From assembly GCA_037783415.1 (NCBI GenBank), contig JAZGTN010000214.1, forward strand, positions 434,001 through 498,000: a stretch of DNA of 64,000 nt, read 5' to 3'. The notes beneath the pieces are model-generated. The model had not been told where the DNA came from and ran no database searches. It was given only the letters and a program-made list of their open reading frames with translations. The DNA is from Leptasterias polaris. Taxonomy: Eukaryota > Echinodermata > Asteroidea > Forcipulatida > Asteriidae. Below, piece by piece: positions 45,001 through 48,171 of this stretch. Within the stretch, counting starts at the first letter, position 1. Each line of letters starts with the position of its first letter. Both the position numbers and the translations under genes were made by a program.

Positions 45001-46562
45001 ATATTAGATTTTGGCGACGGCAACTTTATGACAATATTTACAATTTACATCTACAGATGCGCGCCCTTCCCTTTTGGGAGTCAAACTGTACACAAGAATC
45101 ATAGAGTTGACTTCCAAAATGGCGCGTATCATGTGCGGAGGTGCGTTCCGCATTGTGCAAGGGGTCTATACCAAAATACTGTCTTGTGCAAAGGTTTTCC
45201 CTACAGTTTAGGAATGGAGTCACAAACACACAAACAAGATTTTTGCATGAAAAGTATTTTAAATTAATGAGCTAGAAAAATCATAAGGGTAACTTGATGA
45301 TTCTCCAAACCCAACCCCACTGCCCGAAAAAAGCACCTTAGTTTCATAAAACTGTAATAATTTTAACTTTAAAAAAGCTAACAAAATACAACTTGAAATG
45401 GTAACCGTTCAAGTTGACTGCAGAGTACTTTGCAGAGAGAGTAATCATGTGGTGATAGATTCATAAATTGAAAGCTTAACGTACCTTGTACTGACATTTC
45501 CGATGGCAGGCAAACTTGCAAGCTGTTCAATAAGAAAACAAGAACATGCAACATTGGTTAAAGGGAAGGTATATGTTTGGTACTCACTCTTAAAATTAAT
45601 GGAAATAAAAACTTATTGGTTAGAAGACTACAGCAGCTTTTGATAGTAAAAAGCCAAGTAAAAATCATTGCCAAGGTCAAAGAGTATGTAGGCGACCTTT
45701 GTAATTCAAAACTACTGTATGTGTGACTGTTCACTGAAGCATTAAAGGGAAGGTATACGTTTGGTAATCACTCTTAAAATTAATGGTAATAAAAACTCAT
45801 TGGTTAGAAGCCAACTACTGCTTGCCCATGATCTGCCATTTTGGGAGTTAAAATGCATGTAAAGATATGGTGTACATCTAACTGCAAGGAGGGGCCTAAA
45901 ATGCCGACTGCATAGTAACACCTGGGCCCAATTTCATAGAGCTGCTTAAGCACAAAAAGTAGCTAAGCACAACAAAATTGTGCTTACCAGAATAAGGTTA
46001 CCAGCCAAACTACCATGTAATATGTACAAGTTGTGACTGGTCTCCTGCTCATTTCTGCTTAGCAGACAATTGTTAACCAATATTTTCTGCTTAAGCAGCT
46101 CAATGAAATTGGGCCCTGGGGAATCCAACTCCAAAAATGCACAACCAACATTTTTTGTGTGATGAGATCTGGACCCAATTTCATGGCTCTGCTTACCGCC
46201 AAATTCTGCGCTTGCGATCACCGATCTTTGCTTACTCTGTAAGCGCCAAATCTCTGAGCTAGCTTTGAAGCAAAGAATGCATATTGACATGGAATGCACA
46301 CAAGCAAATGTTACCTGCTAAACCATGAAATACGCTTGATGTAAGCGCGCAATTCCCTACTTCCGTAAGCGCCGATTCTTTGCTTATGGTAAGCAGAGCC
46401 ATGAATCTGGGCCCGGATGAGTTGGGTCAACAGGAGCTGGTTTTTACCTCTGCATGATCTGCCTTCATTCCAGATGACCTCATTACAGACTTGACACGTG
46501 TTGGGATGCTTAAAGACCTTGCTCTTGAAGAAATGGCTCCTAGAGTCCTGCAGGTCATGGGG
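1..46562 (-). CDS. tensin gene, 20 exons, partial at both ends
   Basis: This is a tensin-family adaptor, which in animals links integrin tails to actin at focal adhesions. The exons, read from 46562 downward, join in phase at all 19 junctions with GT/AG sites and give about 2,510 residues. Numbering residue 1 as the first codon at 46562, the order is: C1 zinc finger (about 10-56), linker, PTEN-like phosphatase domain (about 115-305), C2 domain (about 307-450), and a long disordered region (about 453 to the end). The order C1, phosphatase, C2 matches vertebrate TNS2, whereas several core segments resemble TNS1 and TNS3 most (for example CRPFLRVYQGMQPIYTS and DPLIRWDSYENF). I therefore give no paralogue symbol; an ancestral single tensin is likely. 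SH2 and PTB domains are expected to the left of the window and are not seen. The protein already exceeds the usual vertebrate length (about 1,400-1,700), because of repeat expansion in the middle. The start codon and promoter are not identified. Confidence 0.93.
68..420 (-). other. tensin intron, 353 bp
   Basis: AT-rich intron between the last two exons in view. I see only A/T runs and no repeat shared with the rest of the window. Confidence 0.7.
421..598 (-). CDS. tensin exon s
   Basis: This exon encodes ESEYWNRTEGLKSPNPNKDY and then VTPRFPVGPKAYKNMVSTP. The TPRFPVxP motif resembles the TPxFPVSP of vertebrate tensins upstream of the SH2 domain. Only one frame is open. The acceptor is TATTTAG and the donor GTGAGTG. 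It ends with one base of a Gly codon. Confidence 0.83.
755..1059. mobile_element. short inverted-repeat element, CAGGGTTCTCC family, copy 1
   Basis: The element begins CAGGGTTCTCC and ends GGGGAGAACC. The interior is shared with a second copy at 58869-59155 (GCAAATT...GGCC, AATAATAATAA, TTTCAAAACCAAG-like segments). It has no coding capacity and is probably a non-autonomous DNA transposon. It lies in the intron 599-1176, and a run of 12-13 C sits near its right end. No clear target duplication was found. Confidence 0.7.
1177..1394 (-). CDS. tensin exon r
   Basis: This exon encodes a basic/Pro-rich stretch (PTGPLAKPSKAKQMPRRTP), then QSGYDSDSAVQQNYEQP and APSPEIWLQNPGGLPVH. The acceptor is GCTGTAG and the donor GTATGT. 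A second GTATG 4 bp further would break the phase, so the first is used. It completes an Asp codon begun in the 3.9-kb exon and ends in phase 0. Confidence 0.82.
1592..2026. mobile_element. two GGGCCCAATTTCATAGAGCTGCTTAAGC elements and a SINE fragment
   Basis: In the 1395-2089 intron, 1848-2026 is an inverted-repeat element: CCCAATTTCATAGAGCTGCT at one end and its complement at the other. 1592-1720 is a diverged partial copy. Between them (about 1750-1815) is a tRNA-like SINE fragment (GGGTTGAACAAAG...GAGCGGGA). Confidence 0.75.
2090..5955 (-). CDS. tensin exon q: 3.9-kb exon with two coding minisatellites
   Basis: This single exon encodes about 1,288 residues with no stop. It opens Ser/Thr-rich (LSRDSGYASSLSSTLTG), then a Thr run, then a charged stretch (KKLPSLLMEEIKKDE). 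Six 23-residue repeats with core DRQFSNRSREQSK follow, then a long Ser/His-rich tract and seventeen 22-residue repeats with core SKSTERVPDQTQFYG. A less ordered tail contains NLMAGLEDAIRMLSEW. The acceptor at 5955 (CAACAG, weak pyrimidine tract) is supported by the phase and by the in-frame stop just upstream at about 5979. The donor is GTGAGT. The protein is hydrophilic and predicted disordered. I know of no counterpart of the repeats in vertebrate tensins. Confidence 0.87.
2802..3923 (-). repeat. coding 66-bp minisatellite, 17 units
   Basis: Seventeen units of 66 bp (1,122 bp) encode 22-residue repeats with core RSKSTERVPDQTQFYGETQ. Units differ at the variable positions (Q/L/H before FY or YY, GET/RQT/GGT). 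There is a higher-order pattern in which SNSKSTERVPDQTLFYG and SRSKSTERVPDQTQYYR units alternate. Each unit keeps a basophilic-kinase-like RSKST and one or two tyrosines. The unit length is a multiple of three, so other frames are also open over parts of the array. Confidence 0.97.
5052..5465 (-). repeat. coding 69-bp minisatellite, 6 units
   Basis: Six head-to-tail units of 69 bp lie inside the large tensin exon. Five encode identical 23-residue units (core DRQFSNRSREQSKDHSMSHK) and are almost identical at the DNA level. The first in the protein is diverged (REKSTVHSM). The near identity suggests recent expansion or gene conversion, and a likely copy-number polymorphism. Confidence 0.97.
6593..6803. 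mobile_element. palindromic element GGGCCCAATTTCATGGCTCTG, copy 1
   Basis: About 210 bp with complementary ends (CTGGGCCCAATTT... and ...AAATTGAGCCCTGG) and internal CTTACG/CGTAAGC segments. It is the most frequent intact family here. It lies in the intron 5956-7351; the rest of that intron is AT-rich, without recognised features. Confidence 0.8.
7352..7679 (-). CDS. tensin exon p: middle region
   Basis: This exon encodes a Ser/Pro/Gln-rich stretch. RPQLTDLEKSISQLSSI resembles the vertebrate tensin segment EIEQSIETLNxLxxDL. Candidate regulated sites include MTPPHTYEHES and QTPAYVASLP. The acceptor ends CTGTAG and the donor is GTAAGAAA. The split Gly codons at both ends join the neighbouring exons exactly. 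Confidence 0.85.
7790..8280 (-). mobile_element. Penelope-like retroelement 3' fragment
   Basis: On the minus strand about 8262-8040 encodes an uninterrupted stretch including AIIKHSQEQDHLIKWKQAKL, KFWHQRRVREAIEIKSHN and DIGFFINDIWSPLLKPVL. It resembles the C-terminal endonuclease-region tail of Penelope-like and related retroelements (W...A...WxxRxxREAIEI...G..L...W.PLL). The following sequence contains the GAGCAGAGTATACTGTTCGAAACGTCGAGACC-type terminal motif (about 7870-7910). Only the 3' end is present; reverse transcriptase is absent, so it is a truncated insertion. Confidence 0.75.
8281..8630. repeat. repeat with CACTGATGTGTGTAAAGCACTGTATAC motif, two partial copies
   Basis: 8281-8335 and about 8480-8555 are diverged copies of the same sequence (ACTTAGTACTTTCC type). 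Related sequence occurs at about 14196-14390 and 18440-18520. 8630-8869 shows nothing beyond AT-rich intron. Confidence 0.6.
8870..9830 (-). CDS. tensin exon o: disordered region with tyrosine motifs
   Basis: This 961-bp exon is open throughout from VVEKRK to SRTDSS. It carries candidate SH2-docking tyrosines (LENPYAEITD, DNPTYAATKE, QPDYSKSLSG) and a proline motif (PPVPPLPEEYL). Two related charged helical segments, MTWLQKQQQKLKEKRERE and LTWLEQKQRKLQEKRQKEE, are spaced about 75 residues apart and look like an internal duplication. The acceptor is TTTAACAG and the donor GTAACT. No outside family was recognised for most of it. Confidence 0.88.
10184..10573. mobile_element. GGTATACGTTTGG inverted-repeat element, copy 1
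   Basis: About 390 bp, starting TTAAAGGG-CTGTATACGTTTGGT and ending AACCAAAGGTATACTCTGC-TTTTAA, with conserved internal blocks (GTACAGCAGCTTT, GAGAAACATTTCACTT, GCGACCACCTTTTGAA). Non-coding, inside the intron 9831-10655. It is probably a MITE; this is the largest family in the window. Confidence 0.8.
10656..11215 (-). CDS. tensin exon n: Pro/Ser-rich region
   Basis: After the C2 tail this exon opens with DYSPEIIDLS and contains APDGSLYAEVQKTPSP, matching the tensin DGSLYAKV motif (a candidate phosphotyrosine site). A long Pro/Ser/Thr-rich tract with many S/T-P pairs follows (RQRSPSPRTPTSDPPSP). Near its end NYKERQDLDDLLRGISDS corresponds to the vertebrate SPQEKRELDRLLSGFG. The acceptor is TTTCACAG and the donor GTAAAT. 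It ends in phase 0. Confidence 0.9.
11376..11546 (-). CDS. tensin exon m: end of C2 and conserved tail
   Basis: This exon encodes ARFPEFTKVEFVFSQTP, the last C2 strand, followed by VDNSDDPLIRWDSYENFE. The latter is a signature of tensins just after the C2 domain (vertebrate: VDYNTSDPLIRWDSYDNF). The acceptor ends GATAG and the donor is GTAGGC. Confidence 0.92.
11834..12036 (-). CDS. tensin exon l: C2 domain
   Basis: This exon encodes the central C2 strands: IRGDVLIKCYHKKF, DVIFRCQFHTTAI and YQKSDLDDACT. The matches to vertebrate LLKGDILLKCYHKKFRS, DVIFRxQFHTCAI and KEDLDDA are clear. In PTEN and tensins this domain contacts membrane lipids and packs against the phosphatase domain. The acceptor is TCAACAG and the donor GTGGGT. 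Confidence 0.92.
12058..12390 (-). mobile_element. type-II tRNA-derived SINE, minus orientation
   Basis: The head near 12385 carries a Ser/Leu-tRNA-like segment (CAAGCTCTGGTG...AGCAGAGTG...GGTCATGACAC). The body contains GATGATACCCATGCCTACAT, and the tail CACCTTGAAGTGG. Related copies lie at 17048, 22112 and 30470-31452. It lies in the intron 12037-13076. Confidence 0.72.
12930..13062. mobile_element. tRNA-like SINE fragments, head to head
   Basis: A minus fragment (GGGGTTGAACACAG...GAGCGGGAATTGAACC) is followed by a plus fragment (GGAGGTCATTGGTTCAAATCCCGCTCTAGTCAATT). Together they form an imperfect palindrome 15 bp from a tensin exon donor. Confidence 0.7.
13077..13137 (-). CDS. tensin exon k: phosphatase-C2 junction
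   Basis: This 61-bp exon encodes CRPFLRVYQGMQPIYTSPV, nearly identical to the vertebrate TNS1/TNS3 stretch at the entrance of the C2 domain (CRPFLxIYQAMQPVYTSGI). The acceptor ends GTAG and the donor is GTAAGT. A tRNA-derived SINE fragment ends about 15 bp downstream of the donor. Confidence 0.9.
13216..13596. mobile_element. GGTATACGTTTGG inverted-repeat element, copy 2
   Basis: This is a full-length but diverged copy (start TAAGGGAACGTAAACGTTTGG; end AAACCACAGGTATACTTTGCC) in the intron 13138-13717. Confidence 0.78.
13718..13914 (-). CDS. tensin exon j: phosphatase C-terminal part
   Basis: This exon encodes SETAMDRYAMKRFLEAK, HPSQHRYVNYFTGLL and NSSPLFLHHVLIHGVPNYD. All have direct counterparts in vertebrate tensins (ALDRFAMKRF, PSQRRYVxYFSGLL, PLFLHHV). 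Two closely spaced downstream GT alternatives exist. I chose the donor GTGGGT after 13718 because it alone joins in phase to the next exon and gives the conserved GGCRPFLR. Confidence 0.9.
13915..14466 (-). other. tensin intron, 552 bp
   Basis: Contains at 14196-14390 an inverted arrangement of the ACCGATGTGTATT repeat (ACCCTTAAACCGATGTGTATT and, facing it, AATACACATCGGTGTAAGGG). Nothing else was recognised. Confidence 0.6.
14467..14531 (-). CDS. tensin exon i: rest of P-loop, catalytic Arg replaced by Pro
   Basis: This exon encodes GGRGPIGMIVLAYMNYINIT. Joined to the previous exon it gives the P-loop HCKGGRGPIG. In active PTEN-type enzymes the loop is HCxxGxxR, and position C+6 is the phosphate-binding Arg. 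Here C+6 is Pro224 (codon CCC). The acceptor is TTTGCAG and the donor GTAAGT. It starts in phase 0 and ends with two bases of an Asn codon. The domain is therefore predicted to bind poorly or not hydrolyse phosphate (inference from the missing Arg). Confidence 0.9.
14532..15602 (-). other. tensin intron with palindromic element and retroelement tail
   Basis: 15215-15422 is copy 2 of the palindromic GGGCCCAATTTCATGGCTC element. Near 14963-15010 a TTCAG repeat followed by TTTATTTCCACTCCATCAAG looks like a retroposon 3' end (inference). Close to the donor, 15540-15580 is a T8 then G12 run. Confidence 0.65.
15603..15725 (-). CDS. tensin exon h: general-acid loop and P-loop Cys
   Basis: This exon encodes DLGWPDHLAPPLEKLCSIC, which carries the tensin/PTEN general-acid loop with Asp186, and then HVVVLHCK, in which Cys218 is the nucleophile position. 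Vertebrate TNS1 has Asn at that position; here Cys is kept. A GTAAGC inside the exon (near 15664) looks like a donor but reading straight through preserves the family alignment. The true donor is GTACATG after 15603. It is phase 0 at both ends. A run of G and T lies about 45 bp downstream of the donor. Confidence 0.9.
15726..17328 (-). other. tensin intron with SINE copies
   Basis: 16015-16110 and 16300-16375 are fragments of the GGGTTGAACAAAG tRNA-like SINE in opposite orientations. 17048-17302 is the type-II tRNA-derived SINE on the plus strand: its TGTCATG and CGTGACA arms can pair, with an intact GGTTCGAGTCC B box. The part 16400-17000 shows nothing recognised. Confidence 0.7.
17329..17477 (-). 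CDS. tensin exon g: phosphatase domain N-terminal part
   Basis: This exon encodes the segment GVSFPS, then RSNLKDVVRMLKSKHQDNY and VIFNLSQKRHDLNKLNPQ. These line up directly with the family's RSNLxEVxxMLKSKHGxNYLLFNLSExRxDITKL. The acceptor ends ATAG before 17477 and the donor is GTTAGT. It ends in phase 0 at Gln178. Confidence 0.93.
17478..18136 (-). other. tensin intron with nested repeat fragments
   Basis: 17504-17602 is a truncated GGTATACGTTTGG element. It abuts 17604-17800, a non-coding repeat (GGGCCCTGGCATCAAACT...GAAGAAGCAGC) shared with 21914-22108. 17797-17975 is another truncated element. This looks like the first element split by an insertion (inference). Confidence 0.68.
18137..18204 (-). 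CDS. tensin exon f: start of phosphatase domain
   Basis: This exon encodes YSFDLDVDYITERLI, matching the conserved tensin segment that opens the PTEN-like domain (vertebrate form: LDLxYVTERI). The acceptor is TTTTTCAG and the donor GTAAGT. It begins by completing an Arg codon and ends with one base of a Gly codon. Confidence 0.88.
18205..18554 (-). other. tensin intron, 350 bp
   Basis: Holds a small repeat near 18440-18520 (TTTTTACCCTTACAAATCGGTGTAAGAGTAAAAAC, a perfect local inverted repeat) related to those at 8281 and 14196. Confidence 0.6.
18555..18628 (-). CDS. tensin exon e: linker before phosphatase domain
   Basis: This exon encodes a polar linker containing NKMTAHVHAEISPMS. The acceptor is GTTTACAG and the donor GTAACA. 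It starts in phase 0 and ends with two bases of a split Arg codon. It has an internal Met (in NKMTAH) that could start a short isoform lacking the C1 domain, as vertebrate TNS1 and TNS3 forms begin just before the phosphatase domain; that use is inference. Confidence 0.75.
18629..19094 (-). other. tensin intron, 466 bp
   Basis: AT-rich intron without recognised repeats or RNA genes. Confidence 0.65.
19095..19145 (-). CDS. tensin exon d: Gln/Ser-rich linker
   Basis: This 51-bp exon, phase 0 at both ends, encodes PSNSFSQPQAQKTQLKL. It is flanked by a TTCTTACAG acceptor and a GTAAGT donor. It lies in the linker between the C1 and phosphatase domains and has no recognisable motif. Because it is phase 0/0 it could be skipped without changing frame. 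Confidence 0.7.
20330..20520. repeat. repeat ACTCATTTCTCACAAACTGCAG, copy 1
   Basis: It shares blocks (TTTCAA-GGAAGTTTTCC-CATCATGACCATCTT, AAATCTGTGAACATTT, GCACAC-CTTTAAA) with 48005-48171 and, more weakly, 53600-53745. It is the tail of the TTTAAAGGGACACGTTGCC element. Confidence 0.6.
20694..20966. mobile_element. 255-bp inverted-repeat element with 9-bp target duplication
   Basis: The element 20703-20957 starts TAGACTTGTGGACAAG and ends CTTGTCCACACGTCTA. The terminal inverted repeats extend about 40 bp (through TTAAT and GTTTGTCGC / GTTGCCAT). It is flanked on both sides by GGGTAAAGC (20694-20702 and 20958-20966). The interior is GC-rich with repeated TCTCGCGAG-like motifs and has no coding capacity. 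A 9-bp duplication fits the Mutator-type superfamily (inference). Confidence 0.85.
22475..22670 (+). repeat. dispersed duplicate, copy 1 of 2
   Basis: The segment GTTCTTTTCTGTGCATTACA through TATATGCATGCTTGTCA is nearly identical to 25295-25488, differing at a few bases. No terminal repeats were seen; it may be the 3' part of a larger element. Confidence 0.75.
24498..24702. mobile_element. GGTATACGTTTGG element, truncated, reversed
   Basis: Right end AACGGATACCTTCCCTTTAA; left part truncated after GAAACGTATCTGACAGTAACG. Confidence 0.72.
25670..26155. mobile_element. inverted-repeat element GGTGCACCACACT, copy 1
   Basis: 486 bp with ends GGTGCACCACACTAAAT and (complement) GGGTGCACCACACTGAATTAA. 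It contains a G14 run near 25955. A second, longer copy lies at 52092-52933. There is no open frame of transposase length. Confidence 0.75.
26944..27197. mobile_element. palindromic element GGGCCCAATTTCATGGCTCTG, copy 3
   Basis: The ends GGGCCAAATCTCATGGCTCTG and CAGAGCCATGCAAATGGGCCC are complementary. Internal AAGCAGGGAATT and TACTAGGCATTCTTTGCTTAC are shared with copies at 6593, 15215, 38163 and 46170. Confidence 0.78.
27671..27709 (-). CDS. tensin exon c: last Cys of C1 domain and linker
   Basis: This 39-bp exon, phase 0 at both ends, encodes VTTECKSSVNNAQ. Its Cys is residue 56 and gives exactly the C-x7-C spacing required to finish the C1 zinc site begun two exons upstream, which confirms an otherwise tiny and isolated exon. 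The acceptor is TTTACAG and the donor is GTAAGTAC. It sits alone between introns of 17.8 kb and 8.5 kb. Confidence 0.82.
28172..28531. mobile_element. GGTATACGTTTGG inverted-repeat element, copy 3
   Basis: Near full length. The left terminus is eroded; the right end is AACCAAAGGTATACTTTGCC. Confidence 0.74.
28800..28915 (+). mobile_element. tRNA-derived SINE (TAGCTCAGTTGGTAGAGC)
   Basis: It carries intact A and B box sequences (TAGCTCAGTTGGTAGAGC, GGTTCAAATCC). The acceptor arm GACTAGA/TCTAGTC can pair. The anticodon loop lacks the invariant T before the anticodon, the anticodon stem has a mismatch, and the same tail (CTTGTTCAACCC) occurs in other copies. It is therefore a SINE, not a functional tRNA gene. 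Confidence 0.75.
29035..29190 (+). mobile_element. retroelement 3'-end repeat GGTAACACCATGTGTATATC, copy 1
   Basis: It contains GGTTTGCGGTAACACCATGT, ATCTACTTGCTACATGTAG and TTCTGAAAAGAACTGTCC. An inverted copy lies at 42405-42585. The last motif resembles the terminal motifs of the Penelope-like fragment at 7790 (inference). Confidence 0.62.
30470..31452 (-). mobile_element. type-II tRNA-derived SINE split by insertion
   Basis: The two halves 30470-30587 (body, GGATGTAGGCATGGGTAT) and 31333-31452 (head, GGCACAAGTGTCATGACAGGGATTCG) are one SINE interrupted by the 745-bp element. The uninterrupted equivalent is seen at 12058-12390. Confidence 0.8.
30588..31332. mobile_element. 745-bp TA-flanked inverted-repeat element
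   Basis: Perfect 22-bp terminal inverted repeats: 30588-30609 (GACTGTGCAAGTCTCGCGCG...) and 31311-31332. TA lies directly outside on both sides. Compared with the empty site in the related SINE (GAAGCAATTATGG), the insertion is clean. There is no transposase-length frame, so it is a non-autonomous element of Tc1/mariner-like habit (inference from the TA). Confidence 0.85.
31550..31903. mobile_element. GGTATACGTTTGG element, degenerate
   Basis: Diverged copy; recognisable from GAGAAACAATTCGCTTC, CTACCACCTTTTGAAATG and AACCAAGGGTATATTTTGCC. Confidence 0.65.
32100..32476. mobile_element. TTAAAGGCACTGTACACGTTTGG inverted-repeat element
   Basis: Ends TTAAAGGCACTGTACACGTTT and (right) AAACGTGTTCAGTGCCTTTAAA, complementary over about 20 bp. 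Internal GAGAAACGACTCCCTCTGA. It is related in style to, but distinct from, the GGTATACGTTTGG family. Confidence 0.78.
34341..34690. mobile_element. GGTATACGTTTGG element, reversed
   Basis: Begins TTAAAGGTAAAGTATACCTTT and ends AAACGTATACATTCCCTTTAAA. Confidence 0.76.
36245..36375. mobile_element. short GTTGTGGGGACTTTT palindromic element
   Basis: Complementary ends GTTGTGGGGACTT and AAGTCCCCACAAC enclose GGAACAAAGGTCCC and AGAACAACAATAGG. A related copy is at about 63145-63235 with GGGGTAC ends. Confidence 0.65.
37650..37795 (-). mobile_element. retroelement 3'-end repeat (CGTTTCGACC), copy 1
   Basis: GCTGTTGCAAACTGCTACCA through CCCGACGTTTCGACCCTAGC. The same sequence occurs in the other orientation at 46595-46745 and 56260-56390. 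The GAAACGT terminal motif parallels the Penelope-like fragment at 7790. Confidence 0.65.
38163..38414. mobile_element. palindromic element GGGCCCAATTTCATGGCTCTG, copy 4
   Basis: Full length, ends GGGCCCAATTTCATGGCTCTG and CAGAGCCATGAAATTGGGCC. Confidence 0.82.
40855..40923 (-). other. candidate alternative exon in the 17.8-kb intron
   Basis: A strong donor (GTAAGTATCC) after 40855 and a strong acceptor-like CTTTTTACAG before 40923 bound exactly 69 bp. Two of three frames are open. If spliced as a cassette between the phase-0 exons at 45485 and 27671 its frame would hit a TAA, so it would act as a poison exon. Alternatively the sequence above it (to about 41200) is a 5' untranslated first exon for a short isoform beginning at the Met in the 18555 exon. 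Neither use is shown; a chance splice-site pair is possible. Confidence 0.3.
42405..42585 (-). mobile_element. retroelement 3'-end repeat, inverted copy of 29035
   Basis: Contains CAGGACAGTTCTTTTCAGAA and CACATGGTGTTACCGCAAACC. Confidence 0.62.
42715..43116. mobile_element. GGTATACGTTTGG element, reversed full copy
   Basis: Starts TTAAAGGGAACGTGTACCTTT; ends CGTATACACGTACCTTCCCTTTAA. Confidence 0.76.
44085..44215 (+). mobile_element. Penelope-like 3' terminal fragment, copy 2
   Basis: GGCGAGCAGAGCATACTGTT, TTGAAACGTCAAGACC and ATACATGGTTGTACCCACAAG repeat in opposite orientation the terminal sequence at 7795-7915. Confidence 0.7.
45485..45522 (-). CDS. tensin exon b: second half of C1 domain
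   Basis: This 38-bp exon encodes CKFACHRKCQYK, the C-x4-H-x2-C core of the C1 domain (Cys40, His45, Cys48). It is bounded by a CAG acceptor and a GTACGT donor. Two bases at the start complete the split Ala codon from the exon at 46448, and it ends in phase 0. The last zinc ligand is in the next exon, 17.8 kb downstream. Confidence 0.85.
45523..46447 (-). other. tensin intron between the two C1 exons
   Basis: Contains truncated GGTATACGTTTGG elements (45558-45651, 45743-45815), a GGGCCCAATTTCATAGAG element (45922-46117) and palindromic copy 5 (46170-46416), whose end lies about 30 bp from the exon donor. Confidence 0.72.
46448..46562 (-). CDS. tensin exon a: first half of C1 domain
   Basis: This exon encodes the first zinc ligands of a C1 domain (diacylglycerol/phorbol-type fold): His10, Cys23, Cys26 and Cys37, with the segment SHFFKSKVFKHPNTCQVC. 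The spacing H-x12-C-x2-C-x10-C matches the C1 of vertebrate TNS2, where the second spacer is also short. The acceptor is a good pyrimidine tract ending CAG before 46562, and the donor GTAAAA follows 46448. The exon starts in phase 0 and ends with one base of a split Ala codon completed by the next exon. It begins mid-protein (Pro-His), so at least one upstream exon with the start codon must exist. Confidence 0.85.
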
Positions 46563-47639
46563 CTGTGGTCAAAGAAAAGAAATTCAACCAAAAGTTATAA
46601 GTATATTCTCGTTTTAGCCTTCGAGAAATGCTCTGCTAGTGGTCGAAACGTATATAAGGCCATTAACCATTGTTTGCATTTATAGCATAGGTCCTTTTGG
46701 TTGGTAAGCAGTTTGCAACAGCTAATTCTATTTTCTCAAATAATCTCTTAGGAGTTTTGGTGGTTCTGAAAAGAACCAGTGATTTAACAACTCAACATTA
46801 CGTTCAGTATGCTCTGATCACCTCTAGGAGAGTGCTGAAGTCTGATGCTGGATTTGCCTGACTATGCAAGCTACTCTGTTTCACTTATAGATGTTCGTTC
46901 ATCTGGTTGATATAAAATATACTTTAAATATAAAATGGTAACACCAATGCCTTTTCGTATCAATGTCACCATAAAGAGGCTCAGGGTGAAACTAATCTGC
47001 ATCATTTTTTTATCGCATAGCATTTTATACTGAATGCGACAAAAGATTAAAATCAAATGAAAATCATACTCAGAAGTGATTCTATTTTGTTTTTTCATTT
47101 AACCATGGAGGAGATAACATCACCACCTCCCAAACACCGCAATCGGCAACGACTTGCTCGTCGTCATGTCGCAATGACATTCATCCCGCCCGGCAGGTGG
47201 CTACAAATGTTTCCTTCCGTGACACCTCTACTAGCAACAAGGAATTAAATCAATGTATAGGCAACCCAGCCAAACCTACCGCTCGATAATAACATTAAAC
47301 GTAATATCAATAGCAGAGTAATTGCAGCGGACAGGATTTGAAGGGGGTAGGCTGGAGGCACCTTGTACTGTTATTGATTTTAAAGATTTAGCTCTTCTGT
47401 CAGGCTTAGATGGGCTGATCTTTTAAATACACTGCAAAGCCCTGGAAGAAAGAGAATTTACACTTTGGAAAAAATGTATCAAAATGCATCAATCCTTTCC
47501 AAAGAGAAAAGTATCATAATAATGTAGAAATAGTGTAAGACCAAAGCATATGTACATGTGTACAACATCGGTAATTGTCAAAGACCAGTATCCACATTTG
47601 ATGTGACCAAACATAGACATGAAATAACAAACCTGAGAA

Positions 47640-48171
47640 AGTTTAAAGGGACACGTTGCCTTGGATTGGACGAGTTGGTCTAATAAAAAGCGTTTGTAAC
47701 AGTTTGTTATGAGATGCATATGGTTAGAAAGATGTTTTAAAAGTAGAATACAATGATCCACACAAATATGGCTCGAAATTGCGTGGTTTTCCTTAAATTA
47801 CATCGTGAACTAACACGGTCGGCCATTTATGGGAGTCCTCCCATAAATGGCCGACCGTGTTAGTTCGCAAAGTAAAATGAAAACCACGCAATTTCGAGCC
47901 ATATTTGTGTGGATTAAGCTCAGTCGTTCTTCTTAGTCATGAGAAAACAGTGAAAAACCTCATTATATATTTTCACTGTTTTCAAACATCAGATTTTATC
48001 ACATGTGATAAAGACTAATTGTTTTACTCATTTCCCAAAAATTATAGCATTTCAAGCAAAACTATTTCAAGGGAAGTTTTCCACCATAACCATCTTAATA
48101 CCATGTAAGTTAAGTGTAAATCTGTGAACATTTATATTTTCAATCTAACCACTGTTTTGCACACCCTTTAA
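47640..48171. mobile_element. TTTAAAGGGACACGTTGCC element with internal long hairpin
   Basis: Left end TTTAAAGGGACACGTTGCC; right end TTTTGCACACCCTTTAAA. It encloses the long inverted repeat 47757-47912. No open frame of use. The tail is shared with 20330-20520. Confidence 0.65.
47757..47912. repeat. long inverted repeat (hairpin), arms about 77 nt
   Basis: Arm 47757-47835 (TCCACACAAATATGGCTCGA ... GGCCATTTATGGGAG) is complementary to 47838-47912 with a 2-nt centre. The only break is a short mismatch region (CTTAAATTACATCGT versus CATTTTACTTTG). Confidence 0.95.

Larger units (their letters stand above)
27710..45484 (-). other. tensin intron, 17.8 kb
   Basis: Apart from the candidate alternative exon at 40855 no coding sequence is supported. 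Repeats: GGTATACGTTTGG elements at 28172-28531, 31550-31903, 34341-34690 and 42715-43116; a SINE at 28800-28915; an inserted element at 30588-31332; a TTAAAGGCACTG element at 32100-32476; a GTGGGGACTTTT element at about 36245-36375; a GGGCCCAATTTCATAG element at 36768-36913; retroelement ends at 29035-29190, 37650-37795, 42405-42585 and 44085-44215; and a palindromic element at 38163-38414. Stretches 32500-34300, 34700-36200, 38450-40850 and 41250-42300 show nothing recognised. Confidence 0.62.

Noticed and set aside
44836..45267. 143-codon plus-strand open frame
   Set aside because: Composition is not protein-like, it has no splice or promoter context, and it lies within an intron; no domain was recognised.
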